From positions 62,001-126,000 of the forward strand of contig CAVXYK010000017.1 of the NCBI GenBank assembly GCA_963765875.1: a DNA stretch of 64,000 nt. The letters are read 5' to 3'. Origin of the DNA: JAWKOK01 sp963765875. GTDB lineage: Bacteria > Chloroflexota > Anaerolineae > Caldilineales > Caldilineaceae. Each line of letters begins with the position of its first letter. Position 1 is the stretch's first letter. Positions 1 through 11,786 of the stretch are shown here, piece by piece. Under the pieces are notes generated by a model. It made no database searches and was not told the DNA's origin. It was given only the letters and a program-made list of their open reading frames with translations. A program made the translations under genes and the position numbers.

Positions 1-10
1 GAGAAAACCC

Positions 11-3051
<3,041 letters not shown>

Positions 3052-3095
3052 TGGATGGAATCTACCGGCGGCATTGAGTGCCCACGGTAGGTCGA

Positions 3096-3144
3096 AACAA
3101 AAGAGGGCGGTTCTGCTCAATAAGCAGAACCGCCCTCTTTTGTT
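3096..3144. terminator. Bidirectional terminator between glyQS and the DUF2283 gene
   Basis: A near-perfect 22-bp inverted repeat (arms 3096-3117 and 3123-3144, 5-base loop) carries a GC core flanked by A-run and T-run. It sits between convergent genes, so it can end transcription from both sides. Confidence 0.9.
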
Positions 3145-3151
3145 CTCCAGG

Positions 3152-3346
3152 TCAAGTTCGCGTTGACACGTCCAGCACAGTGATGCCGGCCAACTGCTTT
3201 CCGCGATAGCGCATGATGAAGCCATCGTCAGTCATTTCAGAATCGGTTGCTTTTTGAGGGCGTTCGAAGCTGATGTAGAGAACATCGGCCTTTTGGTCGT
3301 AGTCAACCGCAAAGCGTTGCCCCAAGCGAGTTGGTCTATCTGTCAT
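3152..3346 (-). CDS. DUF2283 family small protein
   Basis: A 64-residue protein with the DUF2283 pattern: VDYDQKADVLYISF near the start, a middle ATDSEMTDDGFIMRY segment and LAGITVLDVS at the end. The family has no known biochemical function and is often found beside toxin-antitoxin genes. Its start overlaps the end of the RelE-like toxin gene by four bases (ATGA), so it is the third gene of that operon and is probably co-translated. It could be an accessory part of the TA module, which is inference from position only. The terminator at 3096-3144 closes the operon. Confidence 0.8.
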   Translation of the reverse strand: MTDRPTRLGQRFAVDYDQKADVLYISFERPQKATDSEMTDDGFIMRYRGKQLAGITVLDVSTRT

Positions 3347-3606
3347 TGATAGGTGTTGGCATCACGACGTGCAATGCGAATGATTGTGATTGTTCTGTCG
3401 CTGTCATCGACCTCATAGATTAACCGCCAGCCGTCGATTTGGATGCGATATGCGCCGGCCCACTCTCTGATGAGCGGCTTGGCAAAGGGAGGGCGCGGTT
3501 CATCCAGCAGCGCATCCAATTCCTCGATGATCTCCTGTTTCAGGTGAGGGAGCAGTCGGCTGAACTGCTTTCTGGCCGATGATTCAAACCGAAGTTGATA
3601 CCGCAT
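3343..3606 (-). CDS. RelE/ParE-family toxin
   Basis: An 87-residue RelE-fold protein: RYQLRFESSARKQFSRLLPH at the N terminus, then GAYRIQIDGWRLIYEVDD and ITIIRIARRDANTYQ, the usual strand pattern of RelE/YafQ mRNA interferases with basic residues late in the chain. By family, it would cut mRNA on the ribosome. The gene overlaps the upstream antitoxin by 23 bases and the downstream DUF2283 gene by four, typical of a tightly coupled TA operon. Length is normal for the family. No activity can be read from sequence alone. Confidence 0.85.
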   Translation of the reverse strand: MRYQLRFESSARKQFSRLLPHLKQEIIEELDALLDEPRPPFAKPLIREWAGAYRIQIDGWRLIYEVDDSDRTITIIRIARRDANTYQ

Positions 3607-3874
3607 CCAACTCCGCCTTCAACGCATCGAGCGTGGTCTCCTGGATTTCGGTTTTGCCTTCGGACATCGCCAGCTTGACCTCAAGGTAATCGATCAGTGC
3701 CGCCATATCCTCGATCTGCTCGTTGAGCAGATCCCATTGTTTGGTCGACAAGAGCACCGCGGCCGGTCGGCTGCGTTGTGCCAGATAGACCGGTCCATTC
3801 GGCAACAGATCCAGCACGTCAGGATGAGCCTTCCGCATCTCTGTGATTGGAACGATCTGTGGTGTTGCGTTCAT
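3584..3874 (-). CDS. Phd/YefM-type antitoxin
   Basis: A 96-residue antitoxin with the Phd/YefM N-terminal DNA-binding segment (IVPITEMRKAHPDVLDLLP, then GPVYLAQRSRPAAVLLSTKQWDLL) and a charged helical C terminus expected to wrap the toxin. It is first in the operon, with AGGAG five bases before the ATG. Phd/YefM proteins normally repress their own promoter, so the 3875-4095 gap probably holds promoter and operator, though no clear operator palindrome was found there. Confidence 0.85.
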   Translation of the reverse strand: MNATPQIVPITEMRKAHPDVLDLLPNGPVYLAQRSRPAAVLLSTKQWDLLNEQIEDMAALIDYLEVKLAMSEGKTEIQETTLDALKAELDAVSTSV

Positions 3875-4095
3875 ATCAACTCCTAACCATCATCCAAATA
3901 GCACCTAAACGTCCTCTACAACATCACCCAAACAACATCCTAGCGCCGCATTTGATGATTGTCAAGCGAGAACGTCATATTTTCGATAGTTTTTAGCCTC
4001 CTCCCAATACAGCAACTTCACTCCTACATGTACGTCGGCAAGAAGGCGATATCAAAATACGTTTCAGTCATTGGTCACGTCAGAACCATTTCCCC

Positions 4096-4530
4096 CTACT
4101 CTTGAAGCATCACACGGAAGCCGGCTTGCTGAAAATGCTGATCCGCGGTCAACGCTGCGGTCATTCCCCGCTTGGTCATGACGACAAACGAGACACAGTC
4201 CACGAGGCCCCACGTTTTGTCGTGACGATCTCGATAGAGGTCAAAAGCCTGACGGTAGAGTGATTCGGTCAGCGGAACGATTCCGATATTGGGATCTGCT
4301 TCGAGGGCGTCCAAGAGCGAGATGGCCGACGCCCGATGCTGCTGTCCGGAAAGAGCGTTGCCGACCTCCAGCAGAACAGCTCGCGTGGTGACGATCTTTG
4401 CACCGGATTTAGCGATCTGCTGCGCGAGCAAGACCGCCGCAGCATGAAATTCATCCTTGACAGACGCAAGCGCGATCACATAGCTCGTGTCGAGAAAGAG
4501 CTCAGTCGCCGTCAATCTGTTTGCCTCCAT
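4096..4530 (-). CDS. PIN-domain toxin (VapC-like)
   Basis: A 144-residue PIN-domain ribonuclease: LFLDTSYVIALA carries the first catalytic Asp, TRAVLLEVGNAL the conserved Glu, and WGLVDCVSFVVM the third acidic residue; the final ALTADQHFQQAGF is typical of the family. VapC-type toxins cleave RNA using Mg2+. The ATG at 4530 (MEANRLTATEL) was preferred over an in-frame start at 4581 because it begins just before the domain and gives a 29-base overlap with the antitoxin gene. The two form a second, independent TA module beside the RelE one. Confidence 0.85.
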   Translation of the reverse strand: MEANRLTATELFLDTSYVIALASVKDEFHAAAVLLAQQIAKSGAKIVTTRAVLLEVGNALSGQQHRASAISLLDALEADPNIGIVPLTESLYRQAFDLYRDRHDKTWGLVDCVSFVVMTKRGMTAALTADQHFQQAGFRVMLQE

Positions 4531-4831
4531 AGAGATACGCATCCAAATTGGACGACCAGTCGGTAGGGCCATCGAGATCAACAGATTGGGCCACGGTCAG
4601 GAAACTGTCAGGCGTTCGCTCGGATTGAGCCTCGGCAGAGGTCTGCTCGACCTGTTCACCGGTTTCTTCTAGTTGTGCAACCATCGCCTCATACACGTCA
4701 TAGTCGACCAAAACCGCCGCAGGACGGCCATGTTGGGTGATGTAGGCGACGCCTCTTTCCTCGCGCAACGTCTTGATGATCCCAGTCGCCCGGCGACGCA
4801 GATCGCTGATCGGCAAAATATTTGTGGCCAT
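4502..4831 (-). CDS. Phd/YefM-type antitoxin of the PIN module
   Basis: A 109-residue antitoxin: ILPISDLRRRATGIIKTL, GVAYITQHGRPAAVLVDYDVYEAM is the Phd/YefM DNA-binding region, followed by an acidic, flexible tail ending GGKQIDGD. AAGGA eight bases before the ATG at 4831 supports this start over upstream in-frame ATGs. Phd-type antitoxins paired with PIN toxins are common in bacteria. The tail overlaps the toxin start codon in another frame. Confidence 0.85.
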   Translation of the reverse strand: MATNILPISDLRRRATGIIKTLREERGVAYITQHGRPAAVLVDYDVYEAMVAQLEETGEQVEQTSAEAQSERTPDSFLTVAQSVDLDGPTDWSSNLDAYLYGGKQIDGD

Positions 4832-5085
4832 ATTTAGCATCCTTAATGGTGTCAAATTGCGTGTCTTTTTCTATTGTAGTTCGAAGTCACGTCAATCTGC
4901 AAGTTGTCTGAATATCCCACCATGCCTGGTCCGAAAGTGCCAAGCAATCGTCACCAAGCACAAATTGTCCGATGTCGCCAAGGGGCAGTTGCAGCCAATC
5001 TTTAAGTCATGGCGCTATCGGAATCGCTGAACTATAATGACCGTATGACATGTAGCCCCTAATCATTTTGCAAATCCAACCGACG

Positions 5086-6012
5086 ATGGATACATCGATG
5101 ATCGAACAGAACGTTGCTCTACAACAGATCGAGAATGTTTCGGTTTGGAAACAGGAGTCGCAGCGAGCTCCGCACAAGCCATTGCTTCTGTTGATAGCAC
5201 TCGCCGCAGTCCAGCGTGGTGAAGAACGTCAACTACCGTTCGAGCAGATCGATAACAAGCTTCGATCGTTGCTGGTCGAATACGGTCCACAGCGCAAATC
5301 GTATCACCCTGAATACCCGTTCTGGCGGTTACAAAACGACGGCGACTTCTGGGAGATTCCACAACGTGATTCTCTCGAAGAAGCGCGCGGAGATCGACTG
5401 CGCACCGGGGACATTCCGGTGTCGATTCTACGTGAGTACCATGCGTCGGGCGGATTCAGTGAACCAGTCTATCAGTACCTTGCCGGCAATCCACAGGCCG
5501 TCAACGAGATCACGGCAAAACTTCTTCAGAAGAATTTCCCGCCGTCAATGCATGAGGACCTGCTCGATGCCGTAGATATGCCGTGGATACACGTTGTGAC
5601 AAGGCGGCAAGGACGCGATCCGGGCTTCCGCGATACAATCGTCCGCATCTACGAACATCGTTGCGCCGTCTGTGGCTTTGATGGAAAATTGGGGATGAGC
5701 GATCTGGCCTTGGAGGCCGCTCACGTCATGTGGCATGCAGCAGGCGGACCGGATCGCGAAGAGAACGGTGTAGCGCTCTGTGTACTGCACCATCGGCTGC
5801 TGGACAGAGGGGCCATTGGCATCAGTGACGACTACCGAATACTGGTATCGCAGTCCGTACATGGCGGCGCCCAAGTGACGAATAGTGTTACCCAATTCGC
5901 CGGAAAACAGCTACAGAAACCACAGGCCGGCACACCGCGCATCGCGGCGAAATATATCAACTGGCACTCTAGCGAAGTCTTTCACGGACCAGCGAGATGT
6001 ACTATTCCTTGA
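5086..6012 (+). CDS. McrA-like HNH endonuclease with phosphorothioate-DNA-binding N-terminal domain
   Basis: A ~308-residue Type IV restriction enzyme candidate. The N-terminal third matches the sulfur-binding domain of ScoMcrA-type proteins: RAPHKPLLLLIALAAVQRGE, then YHPEYPFWRLQNDGDFWEI. The C-terminal third is an HNH nuclease: CAVCGFDG, LEAAHVMWHAAGG, NGVALCVLHHRLLDRGAIGI, with the paired Cys and the catalytic His visible. Family members cut DNA carrying phosphorothioate backbone modifications made by Dnd systems. No dnd genes are in this window, so here it stands alone, next to two TA modules. The start is uncertain: ATG 5086 is used, with a TTG at 5068 and an ATG at 5098 as alternatives, and no strong ribosome binding site. 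Confidence 0.85.
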   Translation: MDTSMIEQNVALQQIENVSVWKQESQRAPHKPLLLLIALAAVQRGEERQLPFEQIDNKLRSLLVEYGPQRKSYHPEYPFWRLQNDGDFWEIPQRDSLEEARGDRLRTGDIPVSILREYHASGGFSEPVYQYLAGNPQAVNEITAKLLQKNFPPSMHEDLLDAVDMPWIHVVTRRQGRDPGFRDTIVRIYEHRCAVCGFDGKLGMSDLALEAAHVMWHAAGGPDREENGVALCVLHHRLLDRGAIGISDDYRILVSQSVHGGAQVTNSVTQFAGKQLQKPQAGTPRIAAKYINWHSSEVFHGPARCTIP

Positions 6013-6081
6013 TCAATGGCTGACTCGATCCTCCTGTATGTTGAGTTTGGCATATTCAGTGCACAACCACCCAACATAAAA

Positions 6082-6115
6082 ACAGCCAGGACTCAGCGGT
6101 ACGAGTCCTGGCTGT
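6082..6115. terminator. Hairpin terminator between HNH gene and convergent secreted protein gene
   Basis: Inverted repeat with perfect 13-bp arms (ACAGCCAGGACTC, 6082-6094, and its complement 6103-6115) and an 8-base loop. It lies between two convergent genes. A-run on the left; no strong T-run on the right, so it probably serves the minus-strand gene best. Confidence 0.75.
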
Positions 6116-6147
6116 CTATGTTCAAACAAGTGACCTATCGTGCTCGG

Positions 6148-7743
6148 CTACGGCAGGCCTAGTTCAAGCGCCTGGGCCGCGGCGTCTTCGAGCAGCGCGC
6201 CCTGGGCGGTCAACGAATAGAGTCCGGGTACATACGAGTTGTTGTAGACGATGACCGTGTATTTGCCTCTGCCCGAAGCATTGAGGGTGGCTTGCAGCTT
6301 GCCTGCATCGTCACCATACTCAACTATGTAGCCGGTGGCGAGTTCGACATCCTCGGGGCGGGCGCCTGCGATCATCCGTCGCCAGCCGTCTTCGTCGAGA
6401 ATCATGAAGTTGATGTTCTCGGCCAACTCCTGCGTATCACGAGGGTCGAAGTCCATCGTTACGATCATGGTACCGTTTACAAACTCCGGCAACAGGCCAT
6501 AGTAGTGATGCTCAAATGGATTCGTCAATTCACCCGTCAACGTCGGCCCGTATAGTGGAGTGATGGGTTCAGCTGTCGGTGAAGGAGTGGGCGTCGGCGT
6601 CGGCAACTCGCCCCGTAGCGCTGCCGCCTCCAATGCAGCAACCTTGGACTCATTGGTCTGACCATAGAAGTCCTCCAACAACGCGCCATTGGCTTCCAGC
6701 ACATAGGTCGACGTCACATCCGAATCGTTATAGACGACCACGGTGTAGCCTTTGTCACCGGACGGCTTGAATGCAGCCAGTAACGTCGTACCCGACTCGC
6801 CAATTGGCGAGGGGAAACCAGTGGCAAGCTCCAAGGAGCGCGGATCATCGCCGGCGACATAGCGTCGCAAACCATCTTCATCAAGGACCAAGAAGTTGGT
6901 CTTCCCAAGCAGTTCCTCAACGTCTTCTGCATCATAGGTCATTTTCAGACGAACCAGCCCATCCCGCACGTCAGAATCAACCTCTAAGTAGTGCTTGGTG
7001 ATCCATTCACCCAGTTCACCCGTCACCCGGCGCGCCCGGATGGGCTCATAGCCAACCGAGTTTAGAGGAGAGTCTTCCTCTTCCTCAAGTGGCTCGCTCA
7101 GCTCCGGAGAAGAGACACCGCCGAGGGCGCCGGCCGTGGCCGCATCGGCAGCAATCGAGGCCGGGATCTCGGTCTGGCCTGCGTCATCAATCAGGGTCGC
7201 GCCCAGAGCGGAAAGCGTATACGTTACTGGCGTCGAGGAGTCGTTGGTGATCACGGCCGTATAGTCGCCTCGGCCTGAATCCTGGAATGCAGCCCGCATC
7301 TTGTTGCCGATCGGGTCAAACTGCACCATGCTGCCGGAAGCAATCTCTTCGACATCAAGTTCGCCGCCTGCTAGATATTGGCGCAAGCCATCCTCATCCA
7401 GGACCTGAAAGTTGATCAGACCACGGAGTTGAGGATCGCTGTACGGATCGTAGCTAAGGGTCAAAACGATCACGCCATCGCGTTGAAGCGCTTCAACACC
7501 CAGGAAATGTCGAGTTTCAGAGGTAGGCAGTTCTCCTTGCAGCACCGTCGATCGCAGTTCACTGGATGCTGAACCGGCAGTCTGTTCGGTGGAAGTCGAT
7601 GTACTCTCCGCCTGAGCGAAAAGCGTACTTTGGGCCGGCTGAACCAGAGGCTGCGTCAAAACGATGACGGCCGTAAGAGCAGTCGACAGAGCGACCAATT
7701 TAGCCAGAGAGGCAAACCGTCGCCACAGTGAGATATTTGACAC
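6148..7743 (-). CDS. Secreted protein with three copies of an unnamed ~110-residue domain
   Basis: About 531 residues. After a GTG start at 7743 (AAAGGA just upstream), SLWRRFASLAKLVALSTAL forms a signal peptide or membrane anchor. Then come three related units, each with a 'H.Y/FL...DG...L..TYD' opening, a conserved NF.VLDEDGLR.Y.AG core, and a late YT.VVYN.S...TY.L...GALL.D.Q segment (roughly 6150-6560, 6660-7000, 7150-7530). The same unit occurs in the gene at 28136-30154. I do not recognise a named family; the pattern suggests a beta-sandwich like bacterial pre-peptidase domains. The gene is divergent from the SARP-type regulator at 8134. The in-frame extension upstream to 7944 is hydrophilic and lacks support. 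Confidence 0.75.
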   Translation of the reverse strand: MSNISLWRRFASLAKLVALSTALTAVIVLTQPLVQPAQSTLFAQAESTSTSTEQTAGSASSELRSTVLQGELPTSETRHFLGVEALQRDGVIVLTLSYDPYSDPQLRGLINFQVLDEDGLRQYLAGGELDVEEIASGSMVQFDPIGNKMRAAFQDSGRGDYTAVITNDSSTPVTYTLSALGATLIDDAGQTEIPASIAADAATAGALGGVSSPELSEPLEEEEDSPLNSVGYEPIRARRVTGELGEWITKHYLEVDSDVRDGLVRLKMTYDAEDVEELLGKTNFLVLDEDGLRRYVAGDDPRSLELATGFPSPIGESGTTLLAAFKPSGDKGYTVVVYNDSDVTSTYVLEANGALLEDFYGQTNESKVAALEAAALRGELPTPTPTPSPTAEPITPLYGPTLTGELTNPFEHHYYGLLPEFVNGTMIVTMDFDPRDTQELAENINFMILDEDGWRRMIAGARPEDVELATGYIVEYGDDAGKLQATLNASGRGKYTVIVYNNSYVPGLYSLTAQGALLEDAAAQALELGLP

Positions 7744-8070
7744 TGAATTTCCTTTCGTCACGCATTTTCTCGATGCAATTTCGTTCAAGATAGTCCGATG
7801 AAAGGTGCGAATTATTGAACCATCGCCGTGAGACATATCGTTCGGTTTCGATTCCCCATCCTTGTCGCCAGACGAGTCTGATATCAAGAACGGTACAATA
7901 GCACGCTTTATTTCAGCGAGCAACTCAAGACAGATGAACTGCATGCCGCACTGCGTTATAACTGCTTGTCAATTGTAGTCAAATCGTTTAGAATAGAGTT
8001 ATTTCGCTGAATCGATCTGCATCAATTTTCTTGCCTGTTCTGCAAGTAAGATTTTGCATATATGATGTTG

Positions 8071-8102
8071 AGTGTACGATACAGAGTGTACGATGCAGAG
8101 TG
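8071..8102. promoter_or_regulatory. Tandem 14-bp direct repeat upstream of the SARP-type gene
   Basis: Two copies of AGTGTACGATRCAG stand head to tail (8071-8084, 8085-8098), followed by the first four bases of a third (8099-8102). SARP/BTAD regulators bind short direct repeats upstream of their targets, so this is a candidate operator for the regulator encoded 32 bases downstream or for the divergent secreted gene. The 390-base divergent region is otherwise AT-rich and has no other recognisable feature. Confidence 0.45.
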
Positions 8103-8133
8103 AAAGTTTTAAGGTGCTGGAAGTTCGCGGCGG

Positions 8134-11100
8134 ATGATGCAACGTAGTCGGCGCAAGTCGATTGCGGAAGCGCAATCTATAGGCACGGTTATGCTCCCCA
8201 TAGTTGAGATTCGAACTTTCGGAACTCTGCACGTCGTTCGCGACGGTACAGCAGTGACCGAGAGCGACTGGCATACGCGACAAGCGCGCCAGTTATTGAA
8301 GATACTGATCACGGAGCGGCCGCGGCCGGTCTCGACGGATCGGCTCATTGAAATTCTTTGGCCGACGAGTACGCCCAGTGCCGCGGCAACAACCCTGCGT
8401 AGCGCCATCAATGCACTGCGCAATGTGGTCGAACCTGATCGGCGCAATCGGGCCCCTTCCCGATACATTGTCACCCAAGCGCCGGGCTATGCGTTCAGTC
8501 ACCACGAAGATATCTGGCTTGACGTTGACATCTTTGAACATGAACTTGATCAGGCACGCCGGACCGTTGACATAGAGACCCGTCGCCGGCTCCTGGACGA
8601 TGTGGTTCTCCTCTACAAAGACGACTATTTGATCAGCGATCCTTACGCAGATTGGGTGCAGAATGAGCGCGATCGTCTGCGCGAGCGATACTTCAACGCC
8701 CTGCTGGAATTATCCGAGATTCAGGCCGCGGCCGGTGACTTCGCCGAGGCAATCTCAGCCTGTCGGCGTATCTTGGCCCGCGACGAAGTGCGCGAGAATG
8801 CCTATCAATTGCTGATGCGCTATCAGGCCGAGTCGGGCGATAGTGCATCAGCGCTGCTATCCTATGAACGCTGCCGCACGATTTTGGCCGAAGAGCTTGG
8901 CGCCGATCCGAGTCCACTCACGCAACAGCTTCACCAGCAAGTTTTGAACGGCGAGATTGAGCCGGTTGCCCATACCTCAATATCTCATGTCTCGCATTTG
9001 ACGAGCAGCAGCGGCATCCACAATGGTTCCACGCCGCGCTCATTGCCCCCACAGAATCCCGTCTCGTTGCCGCAGAGTGTTCTGTTGCCGGCGCTGGACG
9101 AGCGGTTCATCTCGTTCTTTGTCGGACGAGAGCAGGAGGTTGCAGAGATAGAACGACTGATGGACAGCGCCTTGACCGGCCGTGGCGATCTACTGGTCTT
9201 GGAAGGCGAGGCAGGCGTGGGCAAAACGCGCCTTGCCTATACGGCCTTGCAGCACGCGGCTGACAGCGGAGCGACAGTCATCAGTGCCACCTGCCAGACG
9301 CTTGAACAGAAATTTCCCTTTTCGCCTCTGGCAGACAGCATCGGTCGCTATCTGCACAGCCTGCCCGATTCTGTGCTCAGAGAATTGCCCCATGCCAGCC
9401 TGACTGAGTTGGCCCAGATCGTGCCCAGTCTGCAAGATCACATTCCCGATCTGCCTGTGCTCTCAAGTGACCACACCTTGCGCACAGACGAGAGCCACCA
9501 GCGGCTGATCGACAGTATCGTCGCCTTCCTGGCCGATCTGGCCGAATTGCGCCCGCTGTTGATCTTCCTGGACGATCTACATTGGGCAGATCCTGACACG
9601 TTGGCCGTGCTAAGCCGCCTGTCACAACGTCTGGGCGAACTCCCGCTCTTCATGTTGCTGGCCTACCGCAGCGATGACATGGTTGAAAACCATGCATTGG
9701 TGACGTTGCTCCATGCCTTCAACCGTACGCATCAGCAGCACATCGTTGAGGTCACGCGACTGAGCGTAGAGCAGGTACAACAGCTTGTCCAACTCTTTAC
9801 CGGCGCGCCAAGCGAGCATGTCAGTGAGCTTGCGCGTTCGTTGCACGAGGCAACACATGGCAATGCGCTCTTCGCGACTGAAGCGTTGCGTGCCCTGAAC
9901 GAACGTTTCCAGTCAACTGTTGACCAGGCCGCAGGCGACGACGCGCCGGATAGCTCCAGCGTTTGGACAGCCCCATACCCCCAAGGATTCTCATTACAGG
10001 GCAGCCAACGTGTTCACGAGATTATCCTTGAACGCGTCGAACGTCTGCCGTCTCCGGCAAAGAAGGTATTGCGACTGAGCGCCGTCATTGAGCGGGACTT
10101 CAGTTTGGATTTACTCGAGCTGACCTCGGAAATCGATCCGCTGGATGCCCTCGATGTGTTGCTGCAACGACAGTTCCTCATTGAGCGTTCGGATGAGCGT
10201 CTTGATTTCAGCCATGAAGTCGTGCGCCAGGCAGTCTATTCCAGCATGAATACCCTGCAACGTCGTCGCTACCACCGTCGCATCGGCGATGCGTTGGTCA
10301 AACTGGGTCGAGACACAACCAATCCGGCTGAAACAGCCTTTCACTTCGGTCAAGCAGGCGGCGGCAAACGACATGAGTTCGCGCTCTACTCCGTGTTGGC
10401 CGGGGAGAAGCTATTGAACGCCTTTGGGTTGAGGCAGTCCATTGAACAGTTTGATCACGCCCTCGCCATCATTGAGCACAGTGAAAACGACGATGCTCAG
10501 CTTGCCCGACGTGCGTTGATGGGCCGCGGTCTTGCCTATGAAAGCCTGCTCGATCCCGATGGCGTCACCGACACGTATCGTCGCCTGCAAAACTGGGCGC
10601 GCACGCAAAATGATCTCGAACTCCAACTCACTGTGCACAGTCGGCTCGCTTTCATGCTTGAGCTAGTCGGTCAACAGAGAGAGAGCAATGGCCTGCTGAG
10701 CGAGCTAATTGCAGCGTTCCAGGACAGCAATGTGCCCAGGCGCTCAGAGACGATCAACGATCTCCTTGAACGTCGGAAGCGCATCTATAGTGCTTCATCA
10801 GCGGATGAGGCCGAAGGGTGGCAGCCATTTGTGCCTGCGCCCAAGGTACCCGGCGATCCGGTGACAAATGTGTTGGCCATCCTGGACCCGGTGCATGCCG
10901 TGCTGCCCCTGATGACCTATGGTTGGACCTTGCGCGTACAAGGCCAGCTCGAAACAGCCAAGCGTTGCCTCACCAAGGCGGCTGAACTTGCCCTCGAAAC
11001 GAATCAGCGCTCATTGGCGACCATCGTCTACTTCCAATTGGCCGTGATTGCACGCATGCAGGGCGATCTGATAGAGAGTCAGGCATATAACGAGGAGAGC

Positions 11101-11682
11101 ATGACGCTCAACCGGCCCGGCGAGAACAGCGAAACAGAGCTGATCAGCATGTGGCCACGTATCGCCAGCGCATTCCAGTCTCTTCACGCCGGACGTATTG
11201 ATGAGGCCGAGCGCCGTTTGCAACGGGTGCTCAACTTCCTCGATACCAGCGACTCGTTCCGCAACCATCGCAACAGCGCCATCATCGGGCTGGGCATGGT
11301 CGCTCTGGCCCATGAGGATGTCGAAAAAGCAAGCCGGATGTTGAATGAAGCGCTGGCCGATCCGATCAATCTCTATCCGTATACACATGTTCAGGGGCTG
11401 CTGGGGCTGGCTCGTATTGCCGCGCTGCGGGGAGATTCGGAGACTTGTCGACTGCAACTACAAAGAGCCCTAGCCTTTGCTGGGAATCGCAGCCTGATCG
11501 AAGAGTATGCTGAGATCGTGCTGGAGATCGCTCGCCTCGATCTCAATGGCATACCCACAGCTGAACTGCTTCGCGATGGCTATGCACACACCCTAGAAGC
11601 CGGCATGGCTCCCATGGCGGCTCAGTTGCTGGATGCCGCCGAGCAGGTCTCGCTGGAACCTGCCACTGCACCTGGCGATTGA
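8134..11682 (+). CDS. Large BTAD/SARP-type transcriptional regulator with AAA ATPase and TPR-like repeats
   Basis: 1182 residues. The N terminus is an OmpR-like winged helix plus bacterial transcriptional activator domain (VEIRTFGTLHVVRDG, RQARQLLKILITERPRPVSTDRLIEILWP, RYIVTQAPGYAF, then the helical BTAD region ending ELGADPSPLTQQLHQQV at ~260). A STAND-type ATPase follows: GREQEVAEIERL, Walker A GEAGVGKTR near residue 360, Walker B LLIFLDDLHWADPDTL near 475. The C-terminal ~450 residues are helical repeats (TPR-like). Such proteins act as ATP-gated activators. The ATG at 8134 is used; ATG 8191 directly before the conserved VEIRTFG is a strong alternative. The direct repeats at 8071 may be its binding site. 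The gene is monocistronic, ended by the terminator at 11710. Confidence 0.88.
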   Translation: MMQRSRRKSIAEAQSIGTVMLPIVEIRTFGTLHVVRDGTAVTESDWHTRQARQLLKILITERPRPVSTDRLIEILWPTSTPSAAATTLRSAINALRNVVEPDRRNRAPSRYIVTQAPGYAFSHHEDIWLDVDIFEHELDQARRTVDIETRRRLLDDVVLLYKDDYLISDPYADWVQNERDRLRERYFNALLELSEIQAAAGDFAEAISACRRILARDEVRENAYQLLMRYQAESGDSASALLSYERCRTILAEELGADPSPLTQQLHQQVLNGEIEPVAHTSISHVSHLTSSSGIHNGSTPRSLPPQNPVSLPQSVLLPALDERFISFFVGREQEVAEIERLMDSALTGRGDLLVLEGEAGVGKTRLAYTALQHAADSGATVISATCQTLEQKFPFSPLADSIGRYLHSLPDSVLRELPHASLTELAQIVPSLQDHIPDLPVLSSDHTLRTDESHQRLIDSIVAFLADLAELRPLLIFLDDLHWADPDTLAVLSRLSQRLGELPLFMLLAYRSDDMVENHALVTLLHAFNRTHQQHIVEVTRLSVEQVQQLVQLFTGAPSEHVSELARSLHEATHGNALFATEALRALNERFQSTVDQAAGDDAPDSSSVWTAPYPQGFSLQGSQRVHEIILERVERLPSPAKKVLRLSAVIERDFSLDLLELTSEIDPLDALDVLLQRQFLIERSDERLDFSHEVVRQAVYSSMNTLQRRRYHRRIGDALVKLGRDTTNPAETAFHFGQAGGGKRHEFALYSVLAGEKLLNAFGLRQSIEQFDHALAIIEHSENDDAQLARRALMGRGLAYESLLDPDGVTDTYRRLQNWARTQNDLELQLTVHSRLAFMLELVGQQRESNGLLSELIAAFQDSNVPRRSETINDLLERRKRIYSASSADEAEGWQPFVPAPKVPGDPVTNVLAILDPVHAVLPLMTYGWTLRVQGQLETAKRCLTKAAELALETNQRSLATIVYFQLAVIARMQGDLIESQAYNEESMTLNRPGENSETELISMWPRIASAFQSLHAGRIDEAERRLQRVLNFLDTSDSFRNHRNSAIIGLGMVALAHEDVEKASRMLNEALADPINLYPYTHVQGLLGLARIAALRGDSETCRLQLQRALAFAGNRSLIEEYAEIVLEIARLDLNGIPTAELLRDGYAHTLEAGMAPMAAQLLDAAEQVSLEPATAPGD

Positions 11683-11709
11683 TAAGATCAAAATCGATCT
11701 TTATACAGC

Positions 11710-11769
11710 AACGGTAATCAAAGAAGAAGGGCTGGACAAATGTCCAGCCCCTCTTCTTTGATTGCCGTT
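11710..11769. terminator. Long bidirectional hairpin terminator
   Basis: A ~28-bp stem with very few mismatches (GGGCTGGACA core, tiny AA loop near 11740) flanked by AAAGAAG and CTTCTTT. It separates the convergent SARP-type and LysM genes. Confidence 0.85.
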
Positions 11770-11786
11770 TACAACTCGGTCAAGGC

